A DNA stretch of 37,887 nt, taken from Chloroflexota bacterium (GTDB taxonomy: Bacteria > Chloroflexota > UBA6077 > SHYK01). The position numbers and the translations under genes were made by a program. Positions 17,974 to 27,338 of this stretch are shown here, piece by piece. How positions within the stretch are numbered: position 1 is the stretch's first letter; the number at the start of each line of letters is the position of its first letter. Location: NCBI GenBank assembly GCA_009377635.1, contig WHTR01000022.1:1-37887 (forward strand), in the 5' to 3' direction. The notes under the pieces were generated by a model. The model saw nothing but the letters and a program-made list of their open reading frames with translations. It was not told the origin of the DNA and searched no databases.

Positions 17974-18711
17974 CTACCGCCGAGGCGTTGGCTCCGGCAT
18001 CGGCCAGCGAGTCTTCCGGGGTCCGATGAGGCCGAGCTTCAGCCCCCAGATCGTGGGCTGGTCCTTCATCATGCGGCGGACGAGCTTGCCCAGCGATTCG
18101 CCATGAGAATGGAAGACGGGGGCGTTCGGTTCGTAGTAGATCGCCCACCCCTCCCGCAGGATCCAGTCAGCCCAGGCCAAATCCTCCGCGCCGGGGAGGG
18201 TCTCGTCGAAGGGGTACTCCAGAACGAGCCCTCGACGGAACGCGCCGTTCCGGTTCGAGAACATCATGTCGAGCTCCTGTCGGCGCGGCCGGGCACTGGT
18301 CACGCCCGAGAGCCACATACCGAACAGCTCGAAAAGCGTGGCATTGTCCCTCGGCAGCTCTCGGCCATAGACCGCGCCGATCGTTGGGTCCTCGAACGGC
18401 GACAGCAGACTCGCCAGCCAGGTCGCACTGGCCGGCAGCGAGTGCGCACTCAGGCTAATCACGAATGTGCCACGCGCGGCGCGGACACCGAGGTTCAGCG
18501 CGCGCCCGTAGGTGAACGATCGGGGCAGGATTTGAATGAGCTGCACCGGGAACCGGCGGGCGATGTCCAGCGTGCCGTCCGTCGAACCGGAGTCGACGAC
18601 GATCACCTCGAGCCCGCGGACACCGACCTGCTCGAATATGCGGGCGAGCGTTTCCCCGATATCGCGCGCCTCGTTCTTTGCCCGGATCACAATAGAGGCT
18701 TCCAACGGCAC
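17974..18711 (-). CDS. Family 2 glycosyltransferase
   Basis: About 245 residues with the GT-A fold of family GT2. ASIVIRAKNEARDIGETLAR begins the domain, VIVVDSGSTDGTLDIARR gives the nucleotide-binding aspartates, then come FTYGRALNLGVRAARG and the acceptor region GAEDLAWADWILREG. Such enzymes move a sugar from a nucleotide donor to a lipid or polysaccharide acceptor. The start is the GTG at 18711, with GGAGGAAC directly before it; the open frame runs on upstream but loses all family resemblance. It lies 91 bases after trmD and upstream of the penicillin-binding protein gene, so an envelope glycan role is plausible. Donor and acceptor are unknown. Confidence 0.85.
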   Translation of the reverse strand: MPLEASIVIRAKNEARDIGETLARIFEQVGVRGLEVIVVDSGSTDGTLDIARRFPVQLIQILPRSFTYGRALNLGVRAARGTFVISLSAHSLPASATWLASLLSPFEDPTIGAVYGRELPRDNATLFELFGMWLSGVTSARPRRQELDMMFSNRNGAFRRGLVLEYPFDETLPGAEDLAWADWILREGWAIYYEPNAPVFHSHGESLGKLVRRMMKDQPTIWGLKLGLIGPRKTRWPMPEPTPRR

Positions 18712-18802
18712 GTTCCTCCGCGAGGTGTTGTGGGGGCATTGAGCGCTACTCACATGATACAGGCCATGTATGCGGGTGTCGGTGCGGCGTAACGATCCTG
18801 TT

Positions 18803-19552
18803 TCAGCCGCACGCGTGTCCTCCCTCGTCCTCGGACGGAGAGGCGTCCAGGAGCCCAAGGCGCTGCATCTCCGCGAGACGCGGCGGGTCCAGGAGGTCGC
18901 GGCGGCGCTGCCACGTCCGCCGGAGCGCCTCGCGGCGTTTCCACGCCGCCAGCTCCTGATGGTGACCCGATCGCAAGACCTCGGGCACGCCCAGGCCTCG
19001 GTATTCAGCCGGGCGCGTGTACTGCGGATACTCGAGCACGCCTTCCGCGTGCGCCTCCTCGCGCGTCGAGTCGGCGCAGCCGAGCGCACCGGGCAAGAGG
19101 CGGACGACCGCATCTGTGATGGCCATCGCTGGGATCTCGCCGCCCGTGAGTACGTAGTCACCGACGGAGATGACCCGGGTGGCCAGATGGTCTGCCACTC
19201 GCTCGTCCACCCCCTCGTAGTGCCCGCAGATGAGGATCAGATGGTGTTCTCGGGCGAGCTCGCCAGCCACTACCTGATTGAACAGATCGCCGTTTGGGCT
19301 CAGGAGAATGATCTCTGCCTGCTCGGACCGCAGCTCATCCACCGCCTCGAAGATCGGATCCGGTTTGAGGATCATGCCCGGCCCACCACCGAACGGCTCG
19401 TCGTCGACTGTGCGCCGTCGATCATGCGCCCAGTCGCGCAGGTCGTGGAGAACGATGGACACAAACCCCCTCTCGATTGCCCGGCGAACGATGCTGGCGG
19501 AGAAGGGGCCTGCGAACATCTCGGGGAACAGGGTGATGATGTCGATTCTCAC
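18803..19552 (-). CDS. trmD: tRNA (guanine37-N1)-methyltransferase TrmD
   Basis: 249 residues. Clear TrmD landmarks: MRIDIITLFPEMFAGPFSAS, EPFGGGPGMILKPDPIFEAV, the knot motif LICGHYEGVDERV, and VISVGDYVLTGGEIPAMAIT. It transfers a methyl group from S-adenosylmethionine to N1 of G37 in tRNAs that read codons starting with C or G, which prevents frameshifting. In most bacteria trmD sits in rpsP-rimM-trmD-rplS; here it follows a metallopeptidase gene by 7 bases and has none of those neighbours. Confidence 0.96.
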   Translation of the reverse strand: MRIDIITLFPEMFAGPFSASIVRRAIERGFVSIVLHDLRDWAHDRRRTVDDEPFGGGPGMILKPDPIFEAVDELRSEQAEIILLSPNGDLFNQVVAGELAREHHLILICGHYEGVDERVADHLATRVISVGDYVLTGGEIPAMAITDAVVRLLPGALGCADSTREEAHAEGVLEYPQYTRPAEYRGLGVPEVLRSGHHQELAAWKRREALRRTWQRRRDLLDPPRLAEMQRLGLLDASPSEDEGGHACG

Positions 19553-19559
19553 GATTTAC

Positions 19560-19943
19560 TCAGTACGGCAGGTCCTCGTCACCGATGCCAAAGTAATGGC
19601 CGATCTCGTGGAGGAGCGTCCGACGCACCTCCTCCCGCAGCTCTCGTTGACTGCGGCTGCTCAGCAGCAGCGGAAGCCGGTAGATCGTGATCTTGTCGGG
19701 CAACGCCATCGTGTACCCGGTCCCTCGCTCACCGATGGGCGTACCCTCGTAGAGTCCGAGGATCCCATGGTCCATCCGCACCGCGCCCGGGGGCAGCTCC
19801 TCGATGGACACGGCGATGTTCGAGAGGAGAAGCTGAAACTCGGGTGGCAGGGCGTCGCATGCCCTCAGCACGAGCCAATGGAACCGCCATCGCGTACATC
19901 GAACACCCCGACGCTCGGGTCGGGCTCGACACCGTCCGCGCAT
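19560..19943 (-). CDS. Small zincin-like metallopeptidase family protein
   Basis: About 127 residues. The core matches the small metallopeptidase family PF06262: LRACDALPPEFQLLLSNIAV, GLYEGTPIGERG, and the zinc site LLHEIGHYFGIGDEDL, in which HExxH supplies two ligands and a following acidic residue may be the third. Family members are small cytoplasmic proteins of unproven function. The first 13 or so residues are unusually basic and may not belong; the ATG at 19943 is the only ATG in frame before the domain and has no clear ribosome binding site. It starts 5 bases after the stop of a microprotein gene and ends 7 bases before trmD, so all three are probably one operon. Confidence 0.85.
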   Translation of the reverse strand: MRGRCRARPERRGVRCTRWRFHWLVLRACDALPPEFQLLLSNIAVSIEELPPGAVRMDHGILGLYEGTPIGERGTGYTMALPDKITIYRLPLLLSSRSQRELREEVRRTLLHEIGHYFGIGDEDLPY

Positions 19944-19948
19944 CGAAT

Positions 19949-20047
19949 CTACCGTGCGAGCATCGGGAGTGTCGATAGGACGAGGCTCGCAACCAGCACC
20001 ACAGCGATCACGAAAAACACGATCCGTGCGACGCTACGGCTAATCAC
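19949..20047 (-). CDS. Small membrane protein (32 residues)
   Basis: Starting from the GTG at 20047 the frame gives a short basic head (ISRSVAR), one strongly hydrophobic helix (IVFFVIAVVLVASLVLS), and a short tail ending in Arg. GCGAGG lies 6 bases before the GTG, and the stop is 5 bases before the metallopeptidase start. The layout is that of a single-pass membrane microprotein with its N-terminus inside. No family is recognised and no function is assigned. The case for a real gene rests on the start signal, the membrane-helix composition and the tight spacing. Confidence 0.55.
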   Translation of the reverse strand: MISRSVARIVFFVIAVVLVASLVLSTLPMLAR

Positions 20048-20146
20048 GGCAAGCCTCGCTCACACATTTACTGCCCCGACAAGTCGCGATATTCCTGCGC
20101 CGGTGGCGGCCCAAACCATTAGGACATGAAAAACGCGCCACACACG

Positions 20147-20152
20147 TATACT
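20147..20152 (+). promoter_or_regulatory. Possible -10 box before the GNAT-alaS genes
   Basis: TATACT matches the -10 consensus at 5 of 6 positions and would start transcription near 20159. No good -35 lies at the usual distance and there is no extended -10. If used, it rules out the TTG at 20157 as a start and supports the ATG at 20226. Confidence 0.35.
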
Positions 20153-20225
20153 ACCATTGCCGGCGAAAGCGACTCTTTACGAACGACTGCGGATGCGGTA
20201 CCGGTCGGGAAAGGCGGAGGCGCGG

Positions 20226-20828
20226 ATGCTCCCGGTCCGCACGGGAACGCTCGTGACGCTGCGAGAGATCGAAGAGGCCGATCTCCCCCTCGTGTGGGAA
20301 TGGGAGAACGACAGCGAGCTCGGACTCTATCTCAATGCCGACCCAAATAAGCGCATGTCGATGGACGAGGTGCGCCGCCGGTACCACCAGTATCGGACAG
20401 ACCCGACGAGCGGGATGTTCATCATCTGCACGCGCGACGGACAGGCGATCGGCATGCTCGGTTTCGACCGGCTCTACCGGGACCTGGGAACCTGCCGGCT
20501 CTTCATCGGCATCGGCCTGAAAGACTATTGGGGTCACGGCTACGGTTCCGACGCGATGCGCGTCGTTCTGGGGTACTTCTTCCAGCACATCACGCTGGGG
20601 AAGGTGCAGCTCAGCGTGTACGACTTCAACACTCGCGCCATCGCGTCGTACCGCAAGTGCGGGTTCGAGGTCGAGGGTGTACGACGCAACGTGGCGTTCG
20701 TGCAGGGTCGCTGGTGCGACAGCATCGAGATGGTGATCACTGTCGACCAGTACGCACAGGTTCAGCCGATCTGGGAGAAGCAGGACTCATATGTCCCAGC
20801 CGGAGAATCCAGCCATGAGCCAGGGTAG
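20226..20828 (+). CDS. GNAT family N-acetyltransferase (RimJ/RimL-like)
   Basis: About 200 residues. The GNAT fold is seen from VRTGTLVTLREIEEADLPLV at the start, through GQAIGMLGFDRLYRD, the acetyl-CoA loop YWGHGYGSDAMRVVLGYFF, and the C-terminal LSVYDFNTRAIASYRKCGFE. This is the Acetyltransf_3 type that acetylates amino groups of protein N-termini, antibiotics or small amines; the substrate is unknown. The ATG at 20226 is chosen because GGCGGAGG lies just before it; the open frame extends 69 bases further left without family similarity. Its end overlaps the alaS start by 38 bases. Confidence 0.88.
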   Translation: MLPVRTGTLVTLREIEEADLPLVWEWENDSELGLYLNADPNKRMSMDEVRRRYHQYRTDPTSGMFIICTRDGQAIGMLGFDRLYRDLGTCRLFIGIGLKDYWGHGYGSDAMRVVLGYFFQHITLGKVQLSVYDFNTRAIASYRKCGFEVEGVRRNVAFVQGRWCDSIEMVITVDQYAQVQPIWEKQDSYVPAGESSHEPG

Positions 20829-23472
20829 CGATGAGCGAAGCTGGACGAGTGAGGAGGTCGTCGAGACCTTTCTGGATTTCTTCCGGTCGCGTGGCCACAG
20901 GGAGGTTCTGAGCTCGAGCCTCGTTCCGGACAACGACCCGACAGTGCTGCTGACCACCGCGGGCGTGCAGCAGTTCATCCCATACATGCTCGGCAGACAG
21001 GAGCCACCCGGGCGCCGCCTGTGCTCCATCCAGAAATGCTTTCGATCCACCGACATCGATCAGGTTGGCGACCGCCTGCACGACACGTTCTTCGAGATGC
21101 TCGGCAATTTCTCCATCGGCGATTACTTCAAGGAGCGCATGATCCCCTGGGCATGGGAGCTGGTGACCACGGGATTCCGCATCCCTCCGGAGCGGGTGTG
21201 GGTCACCGTCTACCCCTCCGACGAGGATGCCGAGCGGCTGTGGCGCACCGTCGGCGTGCCCGGCGATCGGGTCATCCCCGACGAAGAGAACTTCTGGGGG
21301 CCACCCGGCCGCTCCGGTCCGTGTGGACCCGACACAGAGCTGTACTTCGATCGCGGTGTAGCCTTTGGGTGCGGGACACCCTCGTGCCGGCCGGGCTGCG
21401 ACTGCGATCGGTTCCTAGAGTTCTGGAACCTCGTCTTTATGCAGGACGTCCAGGACACCGACGGCACACGCACACCGCTCGAGAAGCCTAACATCGACAC
21501 CGGTCTCGGGTTGGAGCGGATCACATCTGTGCTGCAGGCGACACCCTCGATCTATGAGACCGACCTCTTCCTCCCGATCCTTCGACGCGCGGAGCAACTG
21601 TCTGGCGCACGGTACGGCGCGGATGAACACACCGACTACGCGCTCCGCGTGCTCGCGGATCACGGCCGCGCGATGACGTTCCTCGTGGCTGACGGCGTCC
21701 TCCCTTCGAACGAGGGCCGGGGATACGTGCTGCGTCGCGTGATCCGGCGGGCGGTCCGTCACGGCCACCGCCTTGGCCTGGAGCAGCCGTTCGTCGTGGA
21801 TCTCGCGGAGGCGGTTATCGAACGCATGGGCCACCGGCACTCGACGCTTCGGGCGGTCGGGGCGCACATCCAGGAGATCGTCGCGGTGGAAGAGCGACGC
21901 TTCCGGTCGACACTGCAGACCGGGCTCACGATGCTCGACCGATGGATCGAGGAGGCGAGGGCCGCTGGCGCGACCGAGCTGCCCGGCGAGCACGTGTTCC
22001 GCCTGTACGACACGTACGGGTTTCCGCGGGAGCTCAGCGAGGAGATCATCGCCGAGGAAGGGCTGACGGTGCCTGCAGAGGAGTTCGAGCGCGCGATGGC
22101 CGCGCAGCGCGAACGGAGCCGGGCCGGCGCGCGATTCGGTGTGAAGCGTGAGGAGCGAGCGGCGATGGACATCGGCAACTGCCCCCCGACGACGTTCATC
22201 GGATATGCGCGCCTGGACACCCGCACCCCGATTCTGGCGGCGAACCATGAGAAGTCGGACGTCGTCAGCCTCCACGAGGGCCAGTCGGGCACCATCGTCC
22301 TCGCGGAGACGCCGTTTTACGGCGAGAGCGGCGGCCAGGTCGGAGACACGGGCGAGATCATCACGCCCCACGGGCGATTCCGGGTGGAGGATACGCAGCA
22401 CGACGAGTCAGGCCACATCCTGCACCTGGGACGCCTAATCGAGGGAGAGCTGGCCGTTGGAGACACCGTGGAGGCGATCGTTGACGCAGCCCGGCGACAC
22501 GACATCATGCGCCACCACTCGGTCACGCATCTGCTCCACCGCTCCCTCCGTGAGATCCTTGGTCCGGGCGCGGTGCAGGCCGGCTCCCTCGTGGCACCCC
22601 AGGTCGCCCGCTTCGACTTCCCGCACGGCGGGCCAGTCCCGTCCGACCGGCTCGAGGAGGTCGAGGACGTCATGAATCGGCAGATCCTGGCGGACCTGCC
22701 CGTGCTGGTCGAGGAGCTGCCCTATGACGAGGCGACGACGCAGGGAGCCGTTGCCTTCTTCGGTGAGAAGTATGGCTCGCGGGTGCGTGTGGTCACGATG
22801 GGCACGTTCAGCAAGGAGCTGTGCGGCGGGACGCACGTATCCCGGACGGGTGAGCTGGGCGCTGCCTACGTCATCTCCGAGGCGGGCATCGGGAGCGGCA
22901 TGCGCCGGGTGGAGATCGTCGCCGGCGGGACTGCGCACGAGCTCACTCGAGCGCGCGGGCGCCAGCTGAGGAGCATAGCCGAGAGACTGGCTGCACCCGT
23001 AGATCACCTGGACGAGCGAGTCGTGGGGCTCCTGAACGAGCTCCGCGACGCGCGCCGCGAGAATGCGAGGCTCCAGGCGGCGCTCGCGGAAGTGGGCGCG
23101 GAGACAGCGTTGCAACACCTGCGCGTGGTGAACGGCGTGAAGCTGGTCACTGCGCGAGGTGACGTCCAGTCGACGGACGCCCTCCTCCGGCTGAAGGACG
23201 CTGTCCAGCGTCAGACGGGGAGCGGGACCATCATCGTACTCGGAGCCATCGTCGACGGACGGGTGCACTTCGTGGCCAGCGTGACCGATGACCTGATTCG
23301 GCCCGGGCTCGACGCCGTCGTGTTGGTCCGGCAGGTCGCGGCTGTCGCGGGCGGGAGCGGTGGCGGAAATCCCCAGCTTGCGCGAGCCGGCGGAGGCGAC
23401 CCCCAGAAGCTCGATGCCGCCATCGCACACGCAGAGAGCATGGTGCGCGATGCACTCGGGGCGAAGGGATAG
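20791..23472 (+). CDS. alaS: Alanyl-tRNA synthetase
   Basis: 893 residues, the full bacterial length. The class II aminoacylation domain opens with FLDFFRSRGHREVLSSSLVP, has TTAGVQQFIPYMLGR and CFRSTDIDQVGDRLHDTFFE, followed by GRSGPCGPDTELYFDRG. The editing domain holds the zinc-type motifs H576-SVT-H580 and C678-GGT-H682. The C-terminal C-Ala domain includes VAGGSGGGNPQLARAGG. It charges tRNA-Ala with alanine and clears mischarged Ser or Gly. An ATG 24 bases in (20815) is an alternative start; AGGA 5 bases before 20791 favours the longer form. A perfect palindrome follows the stop. Confidence 0.97.
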   Translation: MSQPENPAMSQGSDERSWTSEEVVETFLDFFRSRGHREVLSSSLVPDNDPTVLLTTAGVQQFIPYMLGRQEPPGRRLCSIQKCFRSTDIDQVGDRLHDTFFEMLGNFSIGDYFKERMIPWAWELVTTGFRIPPERVWVTVYPSDEDAERLWRTVGVPGDRVIPDEENFWGPPGRSGPCGPDTELYFDRGVAFGCGTPSCRPGCDCDRFLEFWNLVFMQDVQDTDGTRTPLEKPNIDTGLGLERITSVLQATPSIYETDLFLPILRRAEQLSGARYGADEHTDYALRVLADHGRAMTFLVADGVLPSNEGRGYVLRRVIRRAVRHGHRLGLEQPFVVDLAEAVIERMGHRHSTLRAVGAHIQEIVAVEERRFRSTLQTGLTMLDRWIEEARAAGATELPGEHVFRLYDTYGFPRELSEEIIAEEGLTVPAEEFERAMAAQRERSRAGARFGVKREERAAMDIGNCPPTTFIGYARLDTRTPILAANHEKSDVVSLHEGQSGTIVLAETPFYGESGGQVGDTGEIITPHGRFRVEDTQHDESGHILHLGRLIEGELAVGDTVEAIVDAARRHDIMRHHSVTHLLHRSLREILGPGAVQAGSLVAPQVARFDFPHGGPVPSDRLEEVEDVMNRQILADLPVLVEELPYDEATTQGAVAFFGEKYGSRVRVVTMGTFSKELCGGTHVSRTGELGAAYVISEAGIGSGMRRVEIVAGGTAHELTRARGRQLRSIAERLAAPVDHLDERVVGLLNELRDARRENARLQAALAEVGAETALQHLRVVNGVKLVTARGDVQSTDALLRLKDAVQRQTGSGTIIVLGAIVDGRVHFVASVTDDLIRPGLDAVVLVRQVAAVAGGSGGGNPQLARAGGGDPQKLDAAIAHAESMVRDALGAKG

Positions 23473-23487
23473 GCCCGGCGCCGGGCC
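23472..23487. repeat. Perfect 16-base palindrome after alaS
   Basis: GGCCCGGCGCCGGGCC begins in the alaS stop codon and lies 23 bases before the ruvX start. As RNA only a tight hairpin with a very small loop is possible, and no T-run follows. It may slow transcription or may be chance in GC-rich DNA. Confidence 0.4.
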
Positions 23488-23510
23488 TCCCTGTTCAGGA
23501 AATCGATACC

Positions 23511-23933
23511 ATGGGCCGGGTCGTTGCCCTGGACGTCGGGACGAAGCGAATCGGGGTCGCGGTCAGCGACGAGCTCAGGATCCTAGCTACCCCGACCGGG
23601 GCGATTCGCCGACACTCGTACAATAAGGACGCCGCGGCTATCGCGCAGATCGTACGCGAGACCCAGGCCGAACGGATCGTCGTCGGGCTGCCGATCGGAC
23701 TCTCAGGCGGCCTGACCGAACAGACCAGAAAGACCCAGCGGTTCGCGGAGATGCTTGCATCCCGCGTGCTCGTGCCGGTGGAACTGTGGGACGAACGCCT
23801 GACAACCTGGTCAGCCCTGAAAACCCTCTCCCTCGAAGACCGCGGCCGGCCAGGACGGCGAGACGCGGTAGCCGCGGCGTTCATCCTCCAGGGGTACCTC
23901 GACCATCGGCGGGCCTCGTCGCGATCCCAATAG
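23511..23933 (+). CDS. ruvX: Putative pre-16S rRNA nuclease / Holliday junction resolvase RuvX (YqgF)
   Basis: 140 residues of the YqgF family with an RNase H-like fold. Landmarks are VVALDVGTKRIGVAVSDELR with the first catalytic Asp, IVVGLPIGLSGGLTEQTRK, and the C-terminal WDERLTTWSA followed by RRDAVAAAFILQGYLD, which supply the other acidic residues. E. coli YqgF helps mature the 5' end of 16S rRNA; a resolvase role was proposed earlier. AGGAAA precedes the ATG. Its placement between alaS and mltG is common in bacteria. The mltG frame overlaps its 3' part. Confidence 0.93.
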   Translation: MGRVVALDVGTKRIGVAVSDELRILATPTGAIRRHSYNKDAAAIAQIVRETQAERIVVGLPIGLSGGLTEQTRKTQRFAEMLASRVLVPVELWDERLTTWSALKTLSLEDRGRPGRRDAVAAAFILQGYLDHRRASSRSQ

Positions 23934-24982
23934 CGATCGGTCTGGGAGCATTCGTCCTCCTCATGTTTGCCCTCCTCTCGGGCACCGGTGTGGTCGGACC
24001 GTGGGTTGAGCGGTTCAGAGGCGTGAGCGATCAGCCGGTGAGCAGCGATGCGACGCCGGTCCTCTTCACGGTCGTCCCTGGCGCGACCGCCAGCCAAGTC
24101 GGCAGCGATCTCGAGCAGGCGGAGTTGATCCGCTCCGCCGCGACGTTTCGGCTGGCTGCCGAACTGCAGGGTGTCAGCGGCAGCCTCCGGGCAGGGGAGC
24201 ACGAGCTTCGCAGAAACATGACGGTTGGGGAGATCCTCTCGACGCTGACGTCCGATCAGATGTTGCCAGAGAACCTCGTCACGATACCGGAGGGCTGGCG
24301 AGCCGAGGAGATCGCTCACCTGCTCGACGGAGCCGGTGTCGTCCCCGCGGCGGCCTTTCTCGAGGCCGTATCGGGGAAGACGGCCATCGCGAGCCGGCTC
24401 CCGAGCGGCGCCACAACATTCGAGGGCTACTTGTTTCCCGACACGTACGACTTCGGTTCCGAGCCCACACCGGACAGCATCGTGCAAAGGTTCCTCGAAG
24501 AATTCAACCGACGCGTCGATGAGTCACTGCGCATCCGTACGAAAGAGCGCGGACTGACGCTCCATGAGGCAATCACGCTCGCATCAATTATTGAACGGGA
24601 AGCCGTTGTACCACAAGAGCGCCGCGAGATCTCCGCCGTTTACCACAATCGTCTCCAGCGCGACATGCTGTTGCAAGCCGATCCGACCACCGCATACGCA
24701 TTGGTGCCATTCGGAACGCTGTCTGTGGAGAACGGCTACTGGAAGCGGGACCTGACGGCGCTCGATCTGCAAGTGGATTCCCCCTATAACACCTACCGAG
24801 TCGGGAGGCTCCCCCCCGCGCCGATCTCCAACCCGGGCATCGCGGCGATCGAGGCCGCCTCCGATCCAGCTCGTAGCCCGTGGCTGTATTTCGTCAGGGA
24901 CGCGGAGAAAGGAGACGGCACACACCTGTTCGCCGAATCGTACGACGAGCACCTCGTGAACGAGGCGCGGCGAACCCCCTAA
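23786..24982 (+). CDS. mltG: Endolytic transglycosylase MltG (YceG-like)
   Basis: The recognisable protein has one membrane helix (IAIGLGAFVLLMFALLSG), a LysM-like part (LFTVVPGATASQVGSDLEQA, NLVTIPEGWRAEEIAHLL) and the YceG catalytic domain with TFEGYLFPDTYDF, LASIIEREAVVPQER (the catalytic Glu) and DSPYNTYRVGRLPPAPISNP. MltG cuts nascent glycan strands near the membrane and sets their length. The only standard start codon before the helix is a GTG at 23786, giving 398 residues with a 47-residue basic tail and a 148-base overlap with ruvX. The next, an ATG at 23963, lies inside the helix. The true start is unsettled; the gene itself is certain. Confidence 0.9.
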   Translation: MGRTPDNLVSPENPLPRRPRPARTARRGSRGVHPPGVPRPSAGLVAIPIAIGLGAFVLLMFALLSGTGVVGPWVERFRGVSDQPVSSDATPVLFTVVPGATASQVGSDLEQAELIRSAATFRLAAELQGVSGSLRAGEHELRRNMTVGEILSTLTSDQMLPENLVTIPEGWRAEEIAHLLDGAGVVPAAAFLEAVSGKTAIASRLPSGATTFEGYLFPDTYDFGSEPTPDSIVQRFLEEFNRRVDESLRIRTKERGLTLHEAITLASIIEREAVVPQERREISAVYHNRLQRDMLLQADPTTAYALVPFGTLSVENGYWKRDLTALDLQVDSPYNTYRVGRLPPAPISNPGIAAIEAASDPARSPWLYFVRDAEKGDGTHLFAESYDEHLVNEARRTP

Positions 24983-25062
24983 ACGGCATTCAAGATGACA
25001 CCCGATAAGATATCCTGCTCGCGGAATGCGGATGCCGCGGCGGAATGAGAATAGCGGCCGGC

Positions 25063-25071
25063 TGGTATAAT
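25063..25071 (+). promoter_or_regulatory. rpsB: Extended -10 promoter of the rpsB operon
   Basis: TGGTATAAT: a perfect -10 hexamer at 25066-25071 with the TGn extension. No good -35 stands 16-18 bases before it, as is usual for extended -10 promoters. Transcription should start near 25078, leaving a leader of about 105 bases before rpsB, long enough for an S2 autoregulatory structure. Confidence 0.65.
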
Positions 25072-25184
25072 CCCGCGATCGCGAGATCAATTCACACGCC
25101 GTTGGACCGAAGCGGACGTGTCGGCTGCGGGGCCGATCCCGCCCGGAACGAAGACGGCGGAGGCAAAACGAAGGAGAGGAATCA

Positions 25185-26036
25185 GTGGCTGCAGTCTCAA
25201 TGAAGATGCTCCTGGAATCCGGGGTGCATTTCGGACACCAGACGCGCCGGTGGAACCCGAAGATGCGCCCCTTCATTTTCACGGAGCGCAACGGCATTCA
25301 CATCATCGATCTGCAACAGACCGTCCGCCGCCTCGATGAGGCGATGGCGTGGGTCAAGGAGCTTGCCGCTGACGGAGGCCGGATCCTGTTCGTGGGCACG
25401 AAGAAACAGGCTCAGGACTCAATCCGAGAGGAAGCGACACGCGCGAGCATGCCCTACGTGAACCAACGGTGGCTGGGGGGCATGTTGACCAACTTTCAGA
25501 CCATCCGAACGCGGATTCGCCGCCTCGAGGAGTTGGAGCAGCGGAAGGACGCCGGCGAATTCGAGCATCTGCCCAAGAAAGAGGCTATCCACCTCGAAGA
25601 TCAGGCTGAGCGCCTGAACAAACTGCTGGGAGGCATTCGGTCCCTCGAGCGTCTTCCCGACGCCCTCTTCGTGGTAGACCCGTCGCGCGAGCACATCGCG
25701 ATTGCCGAGGCGGTCCGCCTCGAGATCCCGATCGTCAGCATGGTCGACACCAACTGCGAGCCCGGGCCAATCGCCTACCCGATCCCGTCCAATGATGACG
25801 CCATCCGGGCGATTCGTCTCATCACTGGGCGGATCGCCGATGCGGCCTCCGAGGGCACCCAGATTCGGGAAGCGAGCACCGCAGTCGCGGAAGGGGCTCC
25901 GGAGGACGAGGCTGATGAGGCCGAAGAGATCGCCGCGGTAGCCGCCGATGTCACAGCGGCCGCCGAGGAGGCGTTTCTACCGGCCGAGGACCGCGCCGAG
26001 GTGACGCCCTCTGACGCAGCGGCAACTCGCCCGTAA
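25185..26036 (+). CDS. rpsB: 30S ribosomal protein S2
   Basis: 283 residues. The S2 domain is plain: [77 protein letters not shown] and [20 protein letters not shown]. From about residue 225 an Ala/Glu-rich acidic extension of roughly 55 residues follows, longer than in E. coli S2 (241 residues). The GTG start is set by AAGGAGAGG five bases before it. It is the first gene of a run with tsf, pyrH and frr, a very common bacterial order. Confidence 0.97.
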   Translation: MAAVSMKMLLESGVHFGHQTRRWNPKMRPFIFTERNGIHIIDLQQTVRRLDEAMAWVKELAADGGRILFVGTKKQAQDSIREEATRASMPYVNQRWLGGMLTNFQTIRTRIRRLEELEQRKDAGEFEHLPKKEAIHLEDQAERLNKLLGGIRSLERLPDALFVVDPSREHIAIAEAVRLEIPIVSMVDTNCEPGPIAYPIPSNDDAIRAIRLITGRIADAASEGTQIREASTAVAEGAPEDEADEAEEIAAVAADVTAAAEEAFLPAEDRAEVTPSDAAATRP

Positions 26037-26077
26037 CATCGGATCGCTATCCTCACAAGCCAGGAAAGGAGGAGGGG

Positions 26078-27317
<1,240 letters not shown>

Positions 27318-27338
27318 GAGGAAGGGAGCGAGCGGCGG

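Noticed and set aside
20157-20225. TTG start for the GNAT protein at 20157
   Set aside because: It lies at the predicted transcription start and adds residues outside the GNAT fold; the ATG at 20226 has a strong GGAGG.
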